DNA from: Scandinavium hiltneri
GTDB taxonomy: Bacteria; Pseudomonadota; Gammaproteobacteria; Enterobacterales; Enterobacteriaceae
Reading direction: 5' to 3'
Assembly: GCF_024764835.1 (NCBI RefSeq)
Contig: NZ_JALIGE010000075.1
Span: 310,001-374,000 of the forward strand
DNA length: 64,000 bases
The first letter of the stretch is position 1, and every line of letters starts with the position of its first letter. Position numbers and translations under genes: made by a program. The notes beneath the pieces are model-generated. The model did no database searches. It worked only from the letters and a program-made list of their open reading frames with translations, and had not been told where the DNA came from. Positions 42,894 through 51,212 of the stretch are shown piece after piece.

Positions 42894-43544
42894 TTAGTCT
42901 TTGTCGACCGCGCTCAGCGTGACGGAAGACAGATAGTTCAGCAGGGCGATATCGTTTTCCACGCCCAGTTTCATCATCGCCGACTTCTTCTGGCTACTGA
43001 TGGTTTTGATGCTGCGGTTCAATTTCTTAGCAATTTCGGTAACCAGGAAACCTTCTGCGAACAGACGCAGCACTTCACTTTCTTTCGGTGACAGACGTTT
43101 GTCGCCGTAACCGCCCGCGCTGATTTTTTCCAGCAGGCGAGAAACGCTTTCCGGGGTAAATTTCTTCCCTTTCTGCAGCGCCGCGAGGGCTTTCGGCAGA
43201 TCGGTTGGTGCACCCTGTTTCAGGACAATCCCTTCAATATCCAGATCCAGAACGGCACTCAGAATGGCTGGGTTATTGTTCATGGTCAGAACAATAATCG
43301 AAATAGCCGGGAAATGACGTTTGATGTATTTGATAAGCGTAATGCCATCACCGTATTTGTCTCCAGGCATGGAGAGATCGGTAATCAGCACATGGGCGTC
43401 AAGTTTTGGCAGATTATTGATAAGCGCAGTGGAGTCTTCAAATTCGCCGACGACATTCACCCACTCGATTTGCTCAAGTGATTTGCGAATACCGAACAGT
43501 ACAATCGGGTGATCATCGGCAATAATAACGTTCATATTGTTCAT
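42894..43544 (-). CDS. rcsB: Rcs response regulator RcsB
   Basis: A 216-residue NarL/FixJ-type regulator, the DNA-binding output of the Rcs relay. The receiver domain has Asp pair DDHP and phospho-acceptor Asp in LITDLSMPGDKYGDG (Asp56). A LuxR-type HTH follows (LSPKESEVLRLFAEGFLVTEIAKKL). It controls capsule, motility and envelope genes, alone or with RcsA. It lies 16 bases after rcsD. Confidence 0.98.
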   Translation of the reverse strand: MNNMNVIIADDHPIVLFGIRKSLEQIEWVNVVGEFEDSTALINNLPKLDAHVLITDLSMPGDKYGDGITLIKYIKRHFPAISIIVLTMNNNPAILSAVLDLDIEGIVLKQGAPTDLPKALAALQKGKKFTPESVSRLLEKISAGGYGDKRLSPKESEVLRLFAEGFLVTEIAKKLNRSIKTISSQKKSAMMKLGVENDIALLNYLSSVTLSAVDKD

Positions 43545-43560
43545 GTATTAGGCTACCTTG

Positions 43561-46236
43561 CTACATCAAGCTTTTGACGTAGGCGTCAATGTCGCTGATA
43601 TATTTTTCTGTGCCGGGTGCATCCTTCTCACGAATGAGATGCTCCAGCGTTTCACATAACTGCTTGCCGGGTACCAGATTGAGCATGGCAAACACCCCTT
43701 TCAGGCGGTGAGCTGTCTGTGCCAGCGCAGCAAAGTCAGCTGTCGCTGACTCAGTATACAACCTCTTAACATCTTCCGGTACCGTATCAACAAACAGCGC
43801 ATAATAACCGCTGGCATGGAGCTCGGCGTTTTCATTTACACCCGCGGGTGTTCCCAGCAACTCTCCCTGTGCCAGCTGTTCTTCTATCAGCTGTAGCACT
43901 GCTTCTTGCATGGCATTACTGATATTGAAGTTGACCCGTAGCTGACCTGGACCAATCTTACGAATACCGACCTCATCATCGCTTAAAAGCAAGCCAGGCG
44001 CAGTAAGATTAGACGGATTATCAGTTAAAAACAGATCATATTCTTGACTTGTCAGGCGCTCATCCGGGGAAATGCAGCTCGCGCCCCAGTTTTCCAGCTG
44101 TCGAACGACCACGCTTCGCACTTCGTTGGACGTAATATCAAGCATTGCAATGACGTCGTCGAGTAGCTTCTCTTGCGATTCGGTTTCTTCTTCACGCGGC
44201 GCCATTTTGACGTGCAGTGAGTAACGCGTGCCCAGCGATTCCCTGGCTTTAATATTCAGATGGCCGCCAAGTTTACGCGCCAGCTGATCGCACAGCCAGA
44301 AGGTGAGGGCGTTGGCTTTACCGAATCGGTCTTCCTGAGTGTCGTTCAGGAACGGGAAGTGAAGATTGTCGATTTCACTGTTCGAGACGCCGTTGCCGGT
44401 ATCCAGAATACGGAAGGTGAGTCTGTCTTGCGCGGATTCATCTTTCCCGACTTCAAGCGTCACTTTACCGATTTGAGTGGTTGTGACCGCGTACTGGATA
44501 AGCAGCAGCAGGATCCGCTTGAGCGCTTCGCGATCGCCATGACGCTGTTCGCTGGCCGCCAGAGGGTTGTTGATCAGCAGCTGCAGGCCTTTACGCTTAA
44601 TCACCGGTAAAACTTCCGGCACCACTTCGTCGATCAAATCCTGAATCGAGAACAGTGCGGATTGTCCTTTCCAGCCTTCACCTTCCAGCATATTCGCCAG
44701 TTGGATCTCATCGACCAGACGCACCACCGTATCGGCATGCTGAGCGAGTTTCTGAGTTTCATCACCCTTCAGTGCTGCGGCGTCTTCGGCCAGCGATTTT
44801 ACCGGCTGCTTCAACGCTTCGCCAATGTTCTGCATAAAGGCGATGCGGCCCTGCTGGTTTTTCTCATACAGACGCTGGGCCTGTTTAAGCTTTTTGTTCA
44901 CCAGCACTTCTTTATCCTGGTCGCGAATAATGAAGATTTGCGTGCGCGGAGCCACCTGGCTGCGGAACTGACGAATTTCGTACAGTTCGTTATTGATAGT
45001 TGCCTGGATGACGCCCTGGTGCTGATCGGCCATGCTGGTGATATTTTGCAGATTCAGATGCGGCAACAGGTGATCGGCAATTTTGTTGCTGATAACCGTG
45101 CGATTGGTCTCCTGGTCATGCACCAGCAGCCCCAGCGGCAGCACCGAAACAATCTCTTCATTAATAGCTTTCAATACCCGCAGCTCATTGTTGGCAGCGC
45201 CTGGAGTGGCGTTTTCCGTCTGACGGCGGCCGGAATAATGACGGAAGGTGTTATAGCCATACAGCGCCAGCGCCAGCAGGCCGATGTTCAACAGCAGCGG
45301 TAGCAAAATGTTTTGTAAGGTATCGAGCAGCAGCGTACCGAACGGCACTTGCCACACCAGGCGCATGCCGGTGGAATTGATCGACGAGGCAATCTCAATG
45401 CGCGAACTGTTGAAATTGATGCTCACGCTGTCAGCGGCTTCTTTATCCTGACTGCGCAGGTTTTTCTGTTTAGGGTCCGGCTCAAGGCGGAAGCTGTCCA
45501 GCGTCATGCCCGGAGGGATAAGATCGTTAATCGGTAAATCGAAAGCCACGACGGTCGCCAGATGGCCCGGCTGGTTGAAGGTCGTACGCAGGGTAAAGTA
45601 GTGACCGTTCTGCCAGGCGAGGCGGCGCAGAGCCGAGAAAGTTTCGCGTTCATCCAGCGTATTGGCCTGCTGAAGCATTTCTGCGCGGCGTGAATCAACA
45701 ATGCTGCCAACCGTAGACTCTTTAAAACCGGCGGACAGATCTTTCAGCGGCAGGGTTGAAATGAGGATCAGGCTGTTATCCTGGCCGTTGAGGTAGTACA
45801 TCGACCATGGAACGGTTTCAGCACCCCAAAGCGTATCGAGGTAGTTCGACATTTTTTGCGTCATGTCGAGGGTGGCACCGTCGTGGGAGCCGAAAATCAG
45901 CGCTTCAGTTTTACGGCGAGGTTTCTCGAGATAATACACGTCCTGCTTCAGGCGGGTTTCCTGAAGGCCATCGGCACCAGAGGTTGCCGTCGCGGACGCA
46001 GCGATGTTGTCATAAATCTGCCAGGTGGCGTAGCGCCAGGTATCGATGCGTTTATGGATGGAATGTGTCATATCGACAATCTGATAGCTTTTATCCTTCA
46101 GCCAGGTATTCACCGCACTCTGGGTAATCACGCCCATCGTCACCAGCAGCACGACAATCAGCAGCAGAAAGAAACGGTTAATGCTCCCTGGAATCAGAGA
46201 AAACTTGTTGGAGATAGTCGGGTCGGAATGACTCAT
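43561..46236 (-). CDS. rcsD: Rcs phosphotransfer protein RcsD
   Basis: The membrane phosphotransferase between RcsC and RcsB, 891 residues. It has two membrane helices (about 20-40 and 305-328), a periplasmic domain, a degenerate kinase-like part without a phospho-acceptor His, an ABL domain and a C-terminal HPt domain with the active His in AQTAHRLKGVFAML (about residue 843). It is the first gene of rcsDB and diverges from micF/ompC over 800 bases of regulatory DNA. Confidence 0.97.
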   Translation of the reverse strand: MSHSDPTISNKFSLIPGSINRFFLLLIVVLLVTMGVITQSAVNTWLKDKSYQIVDMTHSIHKRIDTWRYATWQIYDNIAASATATSGADGLQETRLKQDVYYLEKPRRKTEALIFGSHDGATLDMTQKMSNYLDTLWGAETVPWSMYYLNGQDNSLILISTLPLKDLSAGFKESTVGSIVDSRRAEMLQQANTLDERETFSALRRLAWQNGHYFTLRTTFNQPGHLATVVAFDLPINDLIPPGMTLDSFRLEPDPKQKNLRSQDKEAADSVSINFNSSRIEIASSINSTGMRLVWQVPFGTLLLDTLQNILLPLLLNIGLLALALYGYNTFRHYSGRRQTENATPGAANNELRVLKAINEEIVSVLPLGLLVHDQETNRTVISNKIADHLLPHLNLQNITSMADQHQGVIQATINNELYEIRQFRSQVAPRTQIFIIRDQDKEVLVNKKLKQAQRLYEKNQQGRIAFMQNIGEALKQPVKSLAEDAAALKGDETQKLAQHADTVVRLVDEIQLANMLEGEGWKGQSALFSIQDLIDEVVPEVLPVIKRKGLQLLINNPLAASEQRHGDREALKRILLLLIQYAVTTTQIGKVTLEVGKDESAQDRLTFRILDTGNGVSNSEIDNLHFPFLNDTQEDRFGKANALTFWLCDQLARKLGGHLNIKARESLGTRYSLHVKMAPREEETESQEKLLDDVIAMLDITSNEVRSVVVRQLENWGASCISPDERLTSQEYDLFLTDNPSNLTAPGLLLSDDEVGIRKIGPGQLRVNFNISNAMQEAVLQLIEEQLAQGELLGTPAGVNENAELHASGYYALFVDTVPEDVKRLYTESATADFAALAQTAHRLKGVFAMLNLVPGKQLCETLEHLIREKDAPGTEKYISDIDAYVKSLM

Positions 46237-46485
46237 TCGTGTGTGTAATCCATGATGACTGCACCAAATAAAATGCGTTGAAAGCGGGTCTGCTGCCTTT
46301 GGTGAAAACCTGTTGCCGGCTTTCTACTGGGTTTAGTCAGGGCAACTCCAGCAGGCAGTATAAAGGGTAATGCGTCAATTTCCACATTCTCAGGCCGGTT
46401 GTTGACTTTGTGAACAATCTGCACAGTTGTCTCACAGAGATGTACATAGTTACATTTTCTGTACAAATATTTACGCTGAGATCTA

Positions 46486-46499
46486 TAAGAATAGCACTA
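46486..46499 (+). promoter_or_regulatory. Possible RcsAB-type box between rcsD and micF
   Basis: TAAGAATAGCACTA matches 11 of 14 positions of a TAAGAATATTCCTA-type RcsAB box. It lies 250 bases upstream of rcsD, so it could serve autoregulation of rcsDB or control nearby promoters. The rest of 46237-46622 shows no gene. Confidence 0.35.
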
Positions 46500-46622
46500 A
46501 ATAACAAGAGATTATTTAACCAGTAGCACCTAAGGGGAATTTTTCCAGCGGGGTTGATTACTTAATAGTCGTTATGATTTCGAGTGGGTAGCACATGGCT
46601 ATTAATTTGCGTAAAGAAAGGT

Positions 46623-46716
46623 AAAAAAAAACCGGATGCGAAGCACCCGGTAGAAATATGAGTAAACAGACATTCAGAACTGAATGACGGTAATAAATAA
46701 AGTTAATGATGATAGC
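46623..46716 (-). ncRNA. micF: Small regulatory RNA MicF
   Basis: On the minus strand the RNA begins GCTATCATCATTAACTTTAT and ends in a GC-rich hairpin (ACCGGGTGCTTCGCATCCGGT) with nine T residues, about 94 bases, as in E. coli. MicF pairs with the ompF message through its 5' part and blocks translation, acting with Hfq. It is divergent from ompC and shares OmpR control with it, so ompF is lowered when ompC rises. Confidence 0.95.
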
Positions 46717-46872
46717 GTTGATTATTTTAGAGATCGTTGATGAATTTGTTTTGTCATTCAGTGCTATACGTAAAATGACTAGGATTGATTTGATTTTATT
46801 GGGTTTTTTAATATTTTTGATTTTTGGTGCTATATTTTTTAGCTTTTCGTGGCATGAAAAAGTTCCGTGACA

Positions 46873-46940
46873 TTTACATATTGAAACATCTCGTGGGTAA
46901 TTTGAAACACCTTAAAAGTTCTCGTATCATTTTCTTGTTG
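46873..46940. promoter_or_regulatory. OmpR binding sites C1-C2-C3 of the ompC/micF region
   Basis: Three tandem sites fit known OmpR sites: TTTACATATTGAAACATCTC (C1, 46873-46892), GGGTAATTTGAAACACCTTA (C2, about 46895-46914) and AAAGTTCTCGTATCATTTTC (C3, from 46915). They lie about 100-170 bases before the ompC start. The leader also repeats the motif AGAGGGTTAAT, at 46984 and 47027, the second serving as ribosome site. Confidence 0.85.
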
Positions 46941-47040
46941 GATATTTCTGGATTTTGCAGCACAATGGGTTTGCCGACTGATTAGAGGGTTAATCAGTAA
47001 GCAGTGGCATAAAAAAGGCATATAACAGAGGGTTAATAAA

Positions 47041-48189
47041 ATGAAAGTTAAAGTACTGTCCCTCCTGGTACCAGCACTGCTGGTAGCGGGTACCGCGAAT
47101 GCGGCTGAAATTTATAACAAAGACGGCAACAAATTAGATCTGTACGGTAAAGTAGACGGCCTGCACTATTTCTCCGATGACAAGGGTCTGGATGGCGATC
47201 AGTCCTACATCCGTATGGGCTTCAAAGGCGAAACTCAGGTTAACGACCAGATCACCGGTTACGGCCAGTGGGAATACAACGTTCAGGCGAACAACACCGA
47301 AGGTTCTGCTGATCAGGCATGGACTCGTGTCGGCTTCGCGGGTATTCGTGTTAAAGATGCCGGTTCTTTCGACTACGGTCGTAACTACGGCGTTGTTTAT
47401 GACGTAACTTCCTGGACTGACGTCCTGCCAGAATTCGGCGGCGACACCTACGGTGCTGACAACTTCATGCAGCAGCGTGGTAACGGCTACGCGACTTACC
47501 GTAACACCGACTTCTTCGGCCTGGTTGACGGTCTGAACTTTGCTCTGCAGTATCAGGGTAAAAACGGTAGCGTAAGCGGCGAAGATTCCACCAACAACGG
47601 TCGTGGATACCAGAAACAGAACGGCGAAGGCTTCGGCACCTCCGTGACTTATGACATCTGGGAAGGCATCAGCGCTGGTTTCGCGTACTCCAACTCCAAG
47701 CGTACAACCGACCAGAACAACTCCATCTACAACATCGATGGTGATAACGACGCAAATGGCAATCCAAATATCTACCGTGTTCTGGGTGAAGGCGATCACG
47801 CTGAAACCTACACCGGTGGTCTGAAATACGACGCCAACAATATCTACCTGGCGACGCAGTACTCTCAGACTTACAACGCAACCCGCACTGGCGGCATCGG
47901 TTTTGCTAACAAAGCGCAGAACTTCGAAGTTGTTGCTCAGTACCAGTTCGACTTCGGTCTGCGTCCATCTGTGGCTTACCTGCAATCCAAAGGTAAAGAC
48001 CTGGAAAACGGTTACGGCGACCAGGATCTGCTGAAATATGTTGACGTAGGCGCGACTTACTACTTCAACAAAAACATGTCCACCTACGTTGACTACAAAA
48101 TCAACCTGCTGGATGACAACAAATTCACCAAAGACGCCGGCGTCTCTACTGATGACATCGTAGCACTGGGTCTGGTTTACCAGTTCTAA
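47041..48189 (+). CDS. ompC: Outer membrane porin OmpC
   Basis: A general porin, 382 residues, with a 21-residue signal peptide (MKVKVLSLLVPALLVAGTANA) and a mature 16-strand beta barrel ending VALGLVYQF. The constriction-loop motif (PEFGGDTYGADNF) is typical. Position after micF, the OmpR sites and the neighbouring rcsD show that it is ompC rather than ompF. Strain-specific loop sequences (around NSIYNIDGDNDANGNPNIY) are surface-exposed and variable. A strong terminator follows. Confidence 0.96.
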   Translation: MKVKVLSLLVPALLVAGTANAAEIYNKDGNKLDLYGKVDGLHYFSDDKGLDGDQSYIRMGFKGETQVNDQITGYGQWEYNVQANNTEGSADQAWTRVGFAGIRVKDAGSFDYGRNYGVVYDVTSWTDVLPEFGGDTYGADNFMQQRGNGYATYRNTDFFGLVDGLNFALQYQGKNGSVSGEDSTNNGRGYQKQNGEGFGTSVTYDIWEGISAGFAYSNSKRTTDQNNSIYNIDGDNDANGNPNIYRVLGEGDHAETYTGGLKYDANNIYLATQYSQTYNATRTGGIGFANKAQNFEVVAQYQFDFGLRPSVAYLQSKGKDLENGYGDQDLLKYVDVGATYYFNKNMSTYVDYKINLLDDNKFTKDAGVSTDDIVALGLVYQF

Positions 48190-48205
48190 TCGACGGCTAA
48201 TCAGT

Positions 48206-48234
48206 AAAAAGGGTCCTTCTGGACCCTTTTTTTT
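48206..48234 (+). terminator. Rho-independent terminator of ompC
   Basis: Stem AAAAAGGGTCC with GGACCCTTTT, loop TTCT and eight T residues, 16 bases after the stop codon. Confidence 0.92.
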
Positions 48235-48291
48235 ATCCCTTGTTTAAGGTGATTGGTGTACCCTTGCGCGCAAACATGAGGGGCATTACGT

Positions 48292-49347
48292 ATGGATTTC
48301 ACTTATTTCCGCGCGGCACTGATGGCCGTCGCTCTCGTTATTTCCGGCTGCGATAACAGCCCGCCGACACCTGATGCGCAAAAAGCGCCAGCCACCGTCC
48401 TTGAAGGTAAGACGATGGGGACATTCTGGCGGGTCAGCGTCATCAATCTCGACAGTAGCAAAGCAGAAGCCCTACGCCAGAAGGTGCAAAGCCAGCTGGA
48501 CGCCGACGATCAGCTGCTCTCCACGTGGAAAAACGATTCCGCGCTGATGCGATTCAACCATTCCACCAGTACCGCACCGTGGCCAGTCAACGAAGCGATG
48601 GCAGATATCGTCACCGAATCACTGCGTATAGGCGCGAAAACCCAGGGTGCCATGGACATTACCGTCGGGCCGCTGGTGAATCTGTGGGGCTTTGGCCCGG
48701 ATAAACAACCGGTGAAAACGCCGGATCAGGCGCAAATTGACGCCGCAAAAGTGCGTACCGGTCTGAAACATCTGACGGTCATTAACCAGTCCGGCAGCCA
48801 GTATTTACAAAAAGACATTCCCGACTTGTATGTTGATCTCTCGACCGTGGGCGAAGGTTACGCCGCCGATCATCTGGCGCGCTTAATGGAACAGGAAGGC
48901 ATTGCCCGCTACCTGGTATCCGTGGGCGGCGCGCTGTCGAGCCGCGGCATGAATGCCGAAGGCCAGCCGTGGCGCGTGGCGATACAGAAACCGACAGATA
49001 AAGAAAATGCGGTGCAGGCGATTGTGGATATCAACGGCCACGGCATCAGCACCTCGGGCAGCTATCGCAACTACTACGAGCTTGACGGCAAACGCATTTC
49101 CCATGTGATCGATCCGCAAACCGGGGCACCTATCCAGCATAAACTGGTATCGGTCACGGTGATTTCACAGACGGCGCTGGAAGCCGACGGCTGGGATACT
49201 GGACTGATGGTACTCGGTCCGGAGAAAGCCAAAGAAGTCGTGCGCAAACAGGGGCTGGCGGTTTACATGATCATCAAAGATGGCGACGGCTTCAAAACCT
49301 GGATGTCTCCGCAGTTCGAAACCTTCCTGGTCAGCGGCAAAAATTAA
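48292..49347 (+). CDS. apbE: FAD:protein FMN transferase ApbE (lipoprotein)
   Basis: A 351-residue periplasmic lipoprotein that attaches FMN to proteins such as the RNF/NQR subunits. The signal peptide ends in a lipobox (VISGC, lipidated Cys about residue 20). The FAD and metal-binding segments are typical of ApbE (EGKTMGTFWRVS, GAMDITVGPLVNLWGFGP, DLSTVGEGYAAD, STSGSYRNYY). A GAGGGG site precedes the ATG. Its stop codon overlaps the Ada box that controls ada. Confidence 0.95.
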   Translation: MDFTYFRAALMAVALVISGCDNSPPTPDAQKAPATVLEGKTMGTFWRVSVINLDSSKAEALRQKVQSQLDADDQLLSTWKNDSALMRFNHSTSTAPWPVNEAMADIVTESLRIGAKTQGAMDITVGPLVNLWGFGPDKQPVKTPDQAQIDAAKVRTGLKHLTVINQSGSQYLQKDIPDLYVDLSTVGEGYAADHLARLMEQEGIARYLVSVGGALSSRGMNAEGQPWRVAIQKPTDKENAVQAIVDINGHGISTSGSYRNYYELDGKRISHVIDPQTGAPIQHKLVSVTVISQTALEADGWDTGLMVLGPEKAKEVVRKQGLAVYMIIKDGDGFKTWMSPQFETFLVSGKN

Positions 49348-49354
49348 AAAGCAA
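49342..49354 (+). promoter_or_regulatory. Ada box upstream of ada-alkB
   Basis: AAT-TAAAAA-GCAA matches the A box (AAT), six-base spacer and B box (GCAA) recognised by methylated Ada. It overlaps the last codons of apbE and lies 70 bases upstream of the ada start, as expected for the methylation-inducible adaptive response promoter. Confidence 0.8.
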
Positions 49355-49423
49355 GAATGGCGGTTTTTTTAGCTGCCCTCTGCGCCAGACTCAGGCTACC
49401 CTGAATAGAGAGCCGGAGACTGT

Positions 49424-50485
49424 ATGAAACGTAATGCTGCTATTAATGATGAGGTCCGCTGGCAGGCGGTCCTCGACAGAGATTTGGCCGCTGATGGTCA
49501 GTTTGTATTTGCAGTACTGACCACTGGGATCTACTGCCGCCCGTCATGTCGCGCGCGCCATGCTCTACGCCAAAACGTCCGTTTCTACCCGAATACCAGC
49601 GCCGCCGAGGCTGCCGGTTTTCGGGCCTGCAAACGCTGCCAGCCTGATAAAGCTGACCCTCAACAACAGCGAATAGATAAAGTTGCCCAGGCTTGTCGAT
49701 TGCTGGAGCAAGAGCGCACCCTGACGCTCGACGAACTGGCGCGGGAAGTCGCCGTCAGTCCGTATCATTTCCATCGGCTGTTTAAGTCCGTGACCGGTAT
49801 GACGCCCCGCGCCTGGCAGCAGGCCTGGCGAGCGAAAACATTGCGTGACGCACTGAAAGAAAGCCCAACAGTCACCGAGGCCGTACTGGCGGCGGGTTTT
49901 CCTGGCAGCAGCAGTTTCTATCGCCATGCAGACGACGCGCTCGGCATGACGGCACGCCAGTTTCGTCGCGGCGGCGATGACCTGCGCGTGCGCTACACGC
50001 TTCAGCCGTGCCTGCTCGGGCGTTGTCTGGTGGCGGCCAGTACTCGCGGTATTTGTGCCGTTTTGCCGGGCGATAATGATGAAACGCTGATTGCCGAACT
50101 TGAGCAGATGTTTCCCCATGCCCGGCGGGAAGAAGCGGACGACGGATTCCGTCAGCAGGTCGCGCAGGTGATTGCCCTGTTAGACGGGCAGCGGGCAACG
50201 GTTTCTCTGCCGCTGGATATTCGCGGGACGGCGTTTCAGCAGTCGGTCTGGCAGGCGCTGCGTGATATTCCGGCAGGTGAAACCCGCAGCTATCAGCAGG
50301 TGGCAGACAGCATCGGCAAACCGAAAGCGGTGCGCGCCGTGGCGAATGCCTGTGCGGCAAATAAACTGGCGCTGATCGTGCCTTGTCATCGCGTGGTGCG
50401 ACAGAGCGGGGCACTGTCTGGTTATCGTTGGGGCGAAGCGCGAAAAGCGGCCTTACTGCGCCGCGAAGCAGGACAGGAGAGATAA
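49424..50485 (+). CDS. ada: Bifunctional methyltransferase and transcription activator Ada
   Basis: A 353-residue protein. The N-terminal zinc domain has C38, C42, C69 and C72, of which C38 accepts methyl groups from phosphotriesters. An AraC-type HTH follows (about 85-180), and the C-terminal O6-methylguanine methyltransferase domain has PCHRV with the acceptor Cys. Self-methylation turns it into an activator of ada-alkB. All key residues are intact. alkB starts two bases after its stop. Confidence 0.97.
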   Translation: MKRNAAINDEVRWQAVLDRDLAADGQFVFAVLTTGIYCRPSCRARHALRQNVRFYPNTSAAEAAGFRACKRCQPDKADPQQQRIDKVAQACRLLEQERTLTLDELAREVAVSPYHFHRLFKSVTGMTPRAWQQAWRAKTLRDALKESPTVTEAVLAAGFPGSSSFYRHADDALGMTARQFRRGGDDLRVRYTLQPCLLGRCLVAASTRGICAVLPGDNDETLIAELEQMFPHARREEADDGFRQQVAQVIALLDGQRATVSLPLDIRGTAFQQSVWQALRDIPAGETRSYQQVADSIGKPKAVRAVANACAANKLALIVPCHRVVRQSGALSGYRWGEARKAALLRREAGQER

Positions 50486-50487
50486 CG

Positions 50488-51126
50488 ATGCTGGATTTGT
50501 TTGCCGATACTCCGCCGTGGCAGGAGCCACTCGCGCCGGGGGCGGTCATCTTACGTCGCCGCGCGCTGGCCAATGCCGAACAACTGCTCGGCCAGGTCAA
50601 TCAGGTGGCGAAACTGTCTCCCTTCCGGCAAATGGTCACGCCCGGCGGCTACACCATGTCTGTGGCGATGACCAACTGCGGGCTCGTCGGCTGGACGACA
50701 AATCAGCACGGTTATCTGTATTCATGCGTCGATCCGCAAACCGGGCAGCGCTGGCCCGCCATGCCCGTGGCTTTTTTAACGCTGGCCCAGGCATGTGCGC
50801 AGGAAGCGGGCTATGCTGATTTTCAGCCGGACGCCTGTCTTATCAACCGATATTCGCCGGGAGCCAAACTCTCGCTGCATCAGGATAAAGATGAAAAGAA
50901 CCTGCGCGCGCCGATTGTTTCTGTCTCGCTGGGCTTGCCTGCGGTATTTCAGTTTGGCGGGCTGAAGCGCAACGATCCCTTGCAGCGCGTACTACTGGAA
51001 CACGGCGATGTGGTGGTGTGGGGTGGCGAATCGAGGCTGTTTTATCATGGCATTCAGCCGCTTAAAGAGGGTGACCATCCGGCAACCGGTGCGTTCCGTT
51101 TCAATCTCACTTTCCGCCATACCTGA
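50488..51126 (+). CDS. alkB: Alpha-ketoglutarate-dependent DNA dealkylase AlkB
   Basis: A 212-residue iron(II)/2-oxoglutarate dioxygenase that reverses 1-methyladenine and 3-methylcytosine damage. The iron ligands H131, D133 (LSLHQDKDE) and H187 (RLFYHGIQP) and the 2-oxoglutarate-binding Arg residues near the end (FRFNLTFR) are in place. The start at 50488 has GGAGAG upstream and lies two bases after the ada stop, so the two are cotranscribed. Confidence 0.97.
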   Translation: MLDLFADTPPWQEPLAPGAVILRRRALANAEQLLGQVNQVAKLSPFRQMVTPGGYTMSVAMTNCGLVGWTTNQHGYLYSCVDPQTGQRWPAMPVAFLTLAQACAQEAGYADFQPDACLINRYSPGAKLSLHQDKDEKNLRAPIVSVSLGLPAVFQFGGLKRNDPLQRVLLEHGDVVVWGGESRLFYHGIQPLKEGDHPATGAFRFNLTFRHT

Positions 51127-51212
51127 AACAGCAATAAAAATAAGAATTATTCTTGATGTAAGGCGCGAGCCGTTTAAACTGCTGGCTGTTTTGGTCGTCC
51201 GGAATCGTTTTT

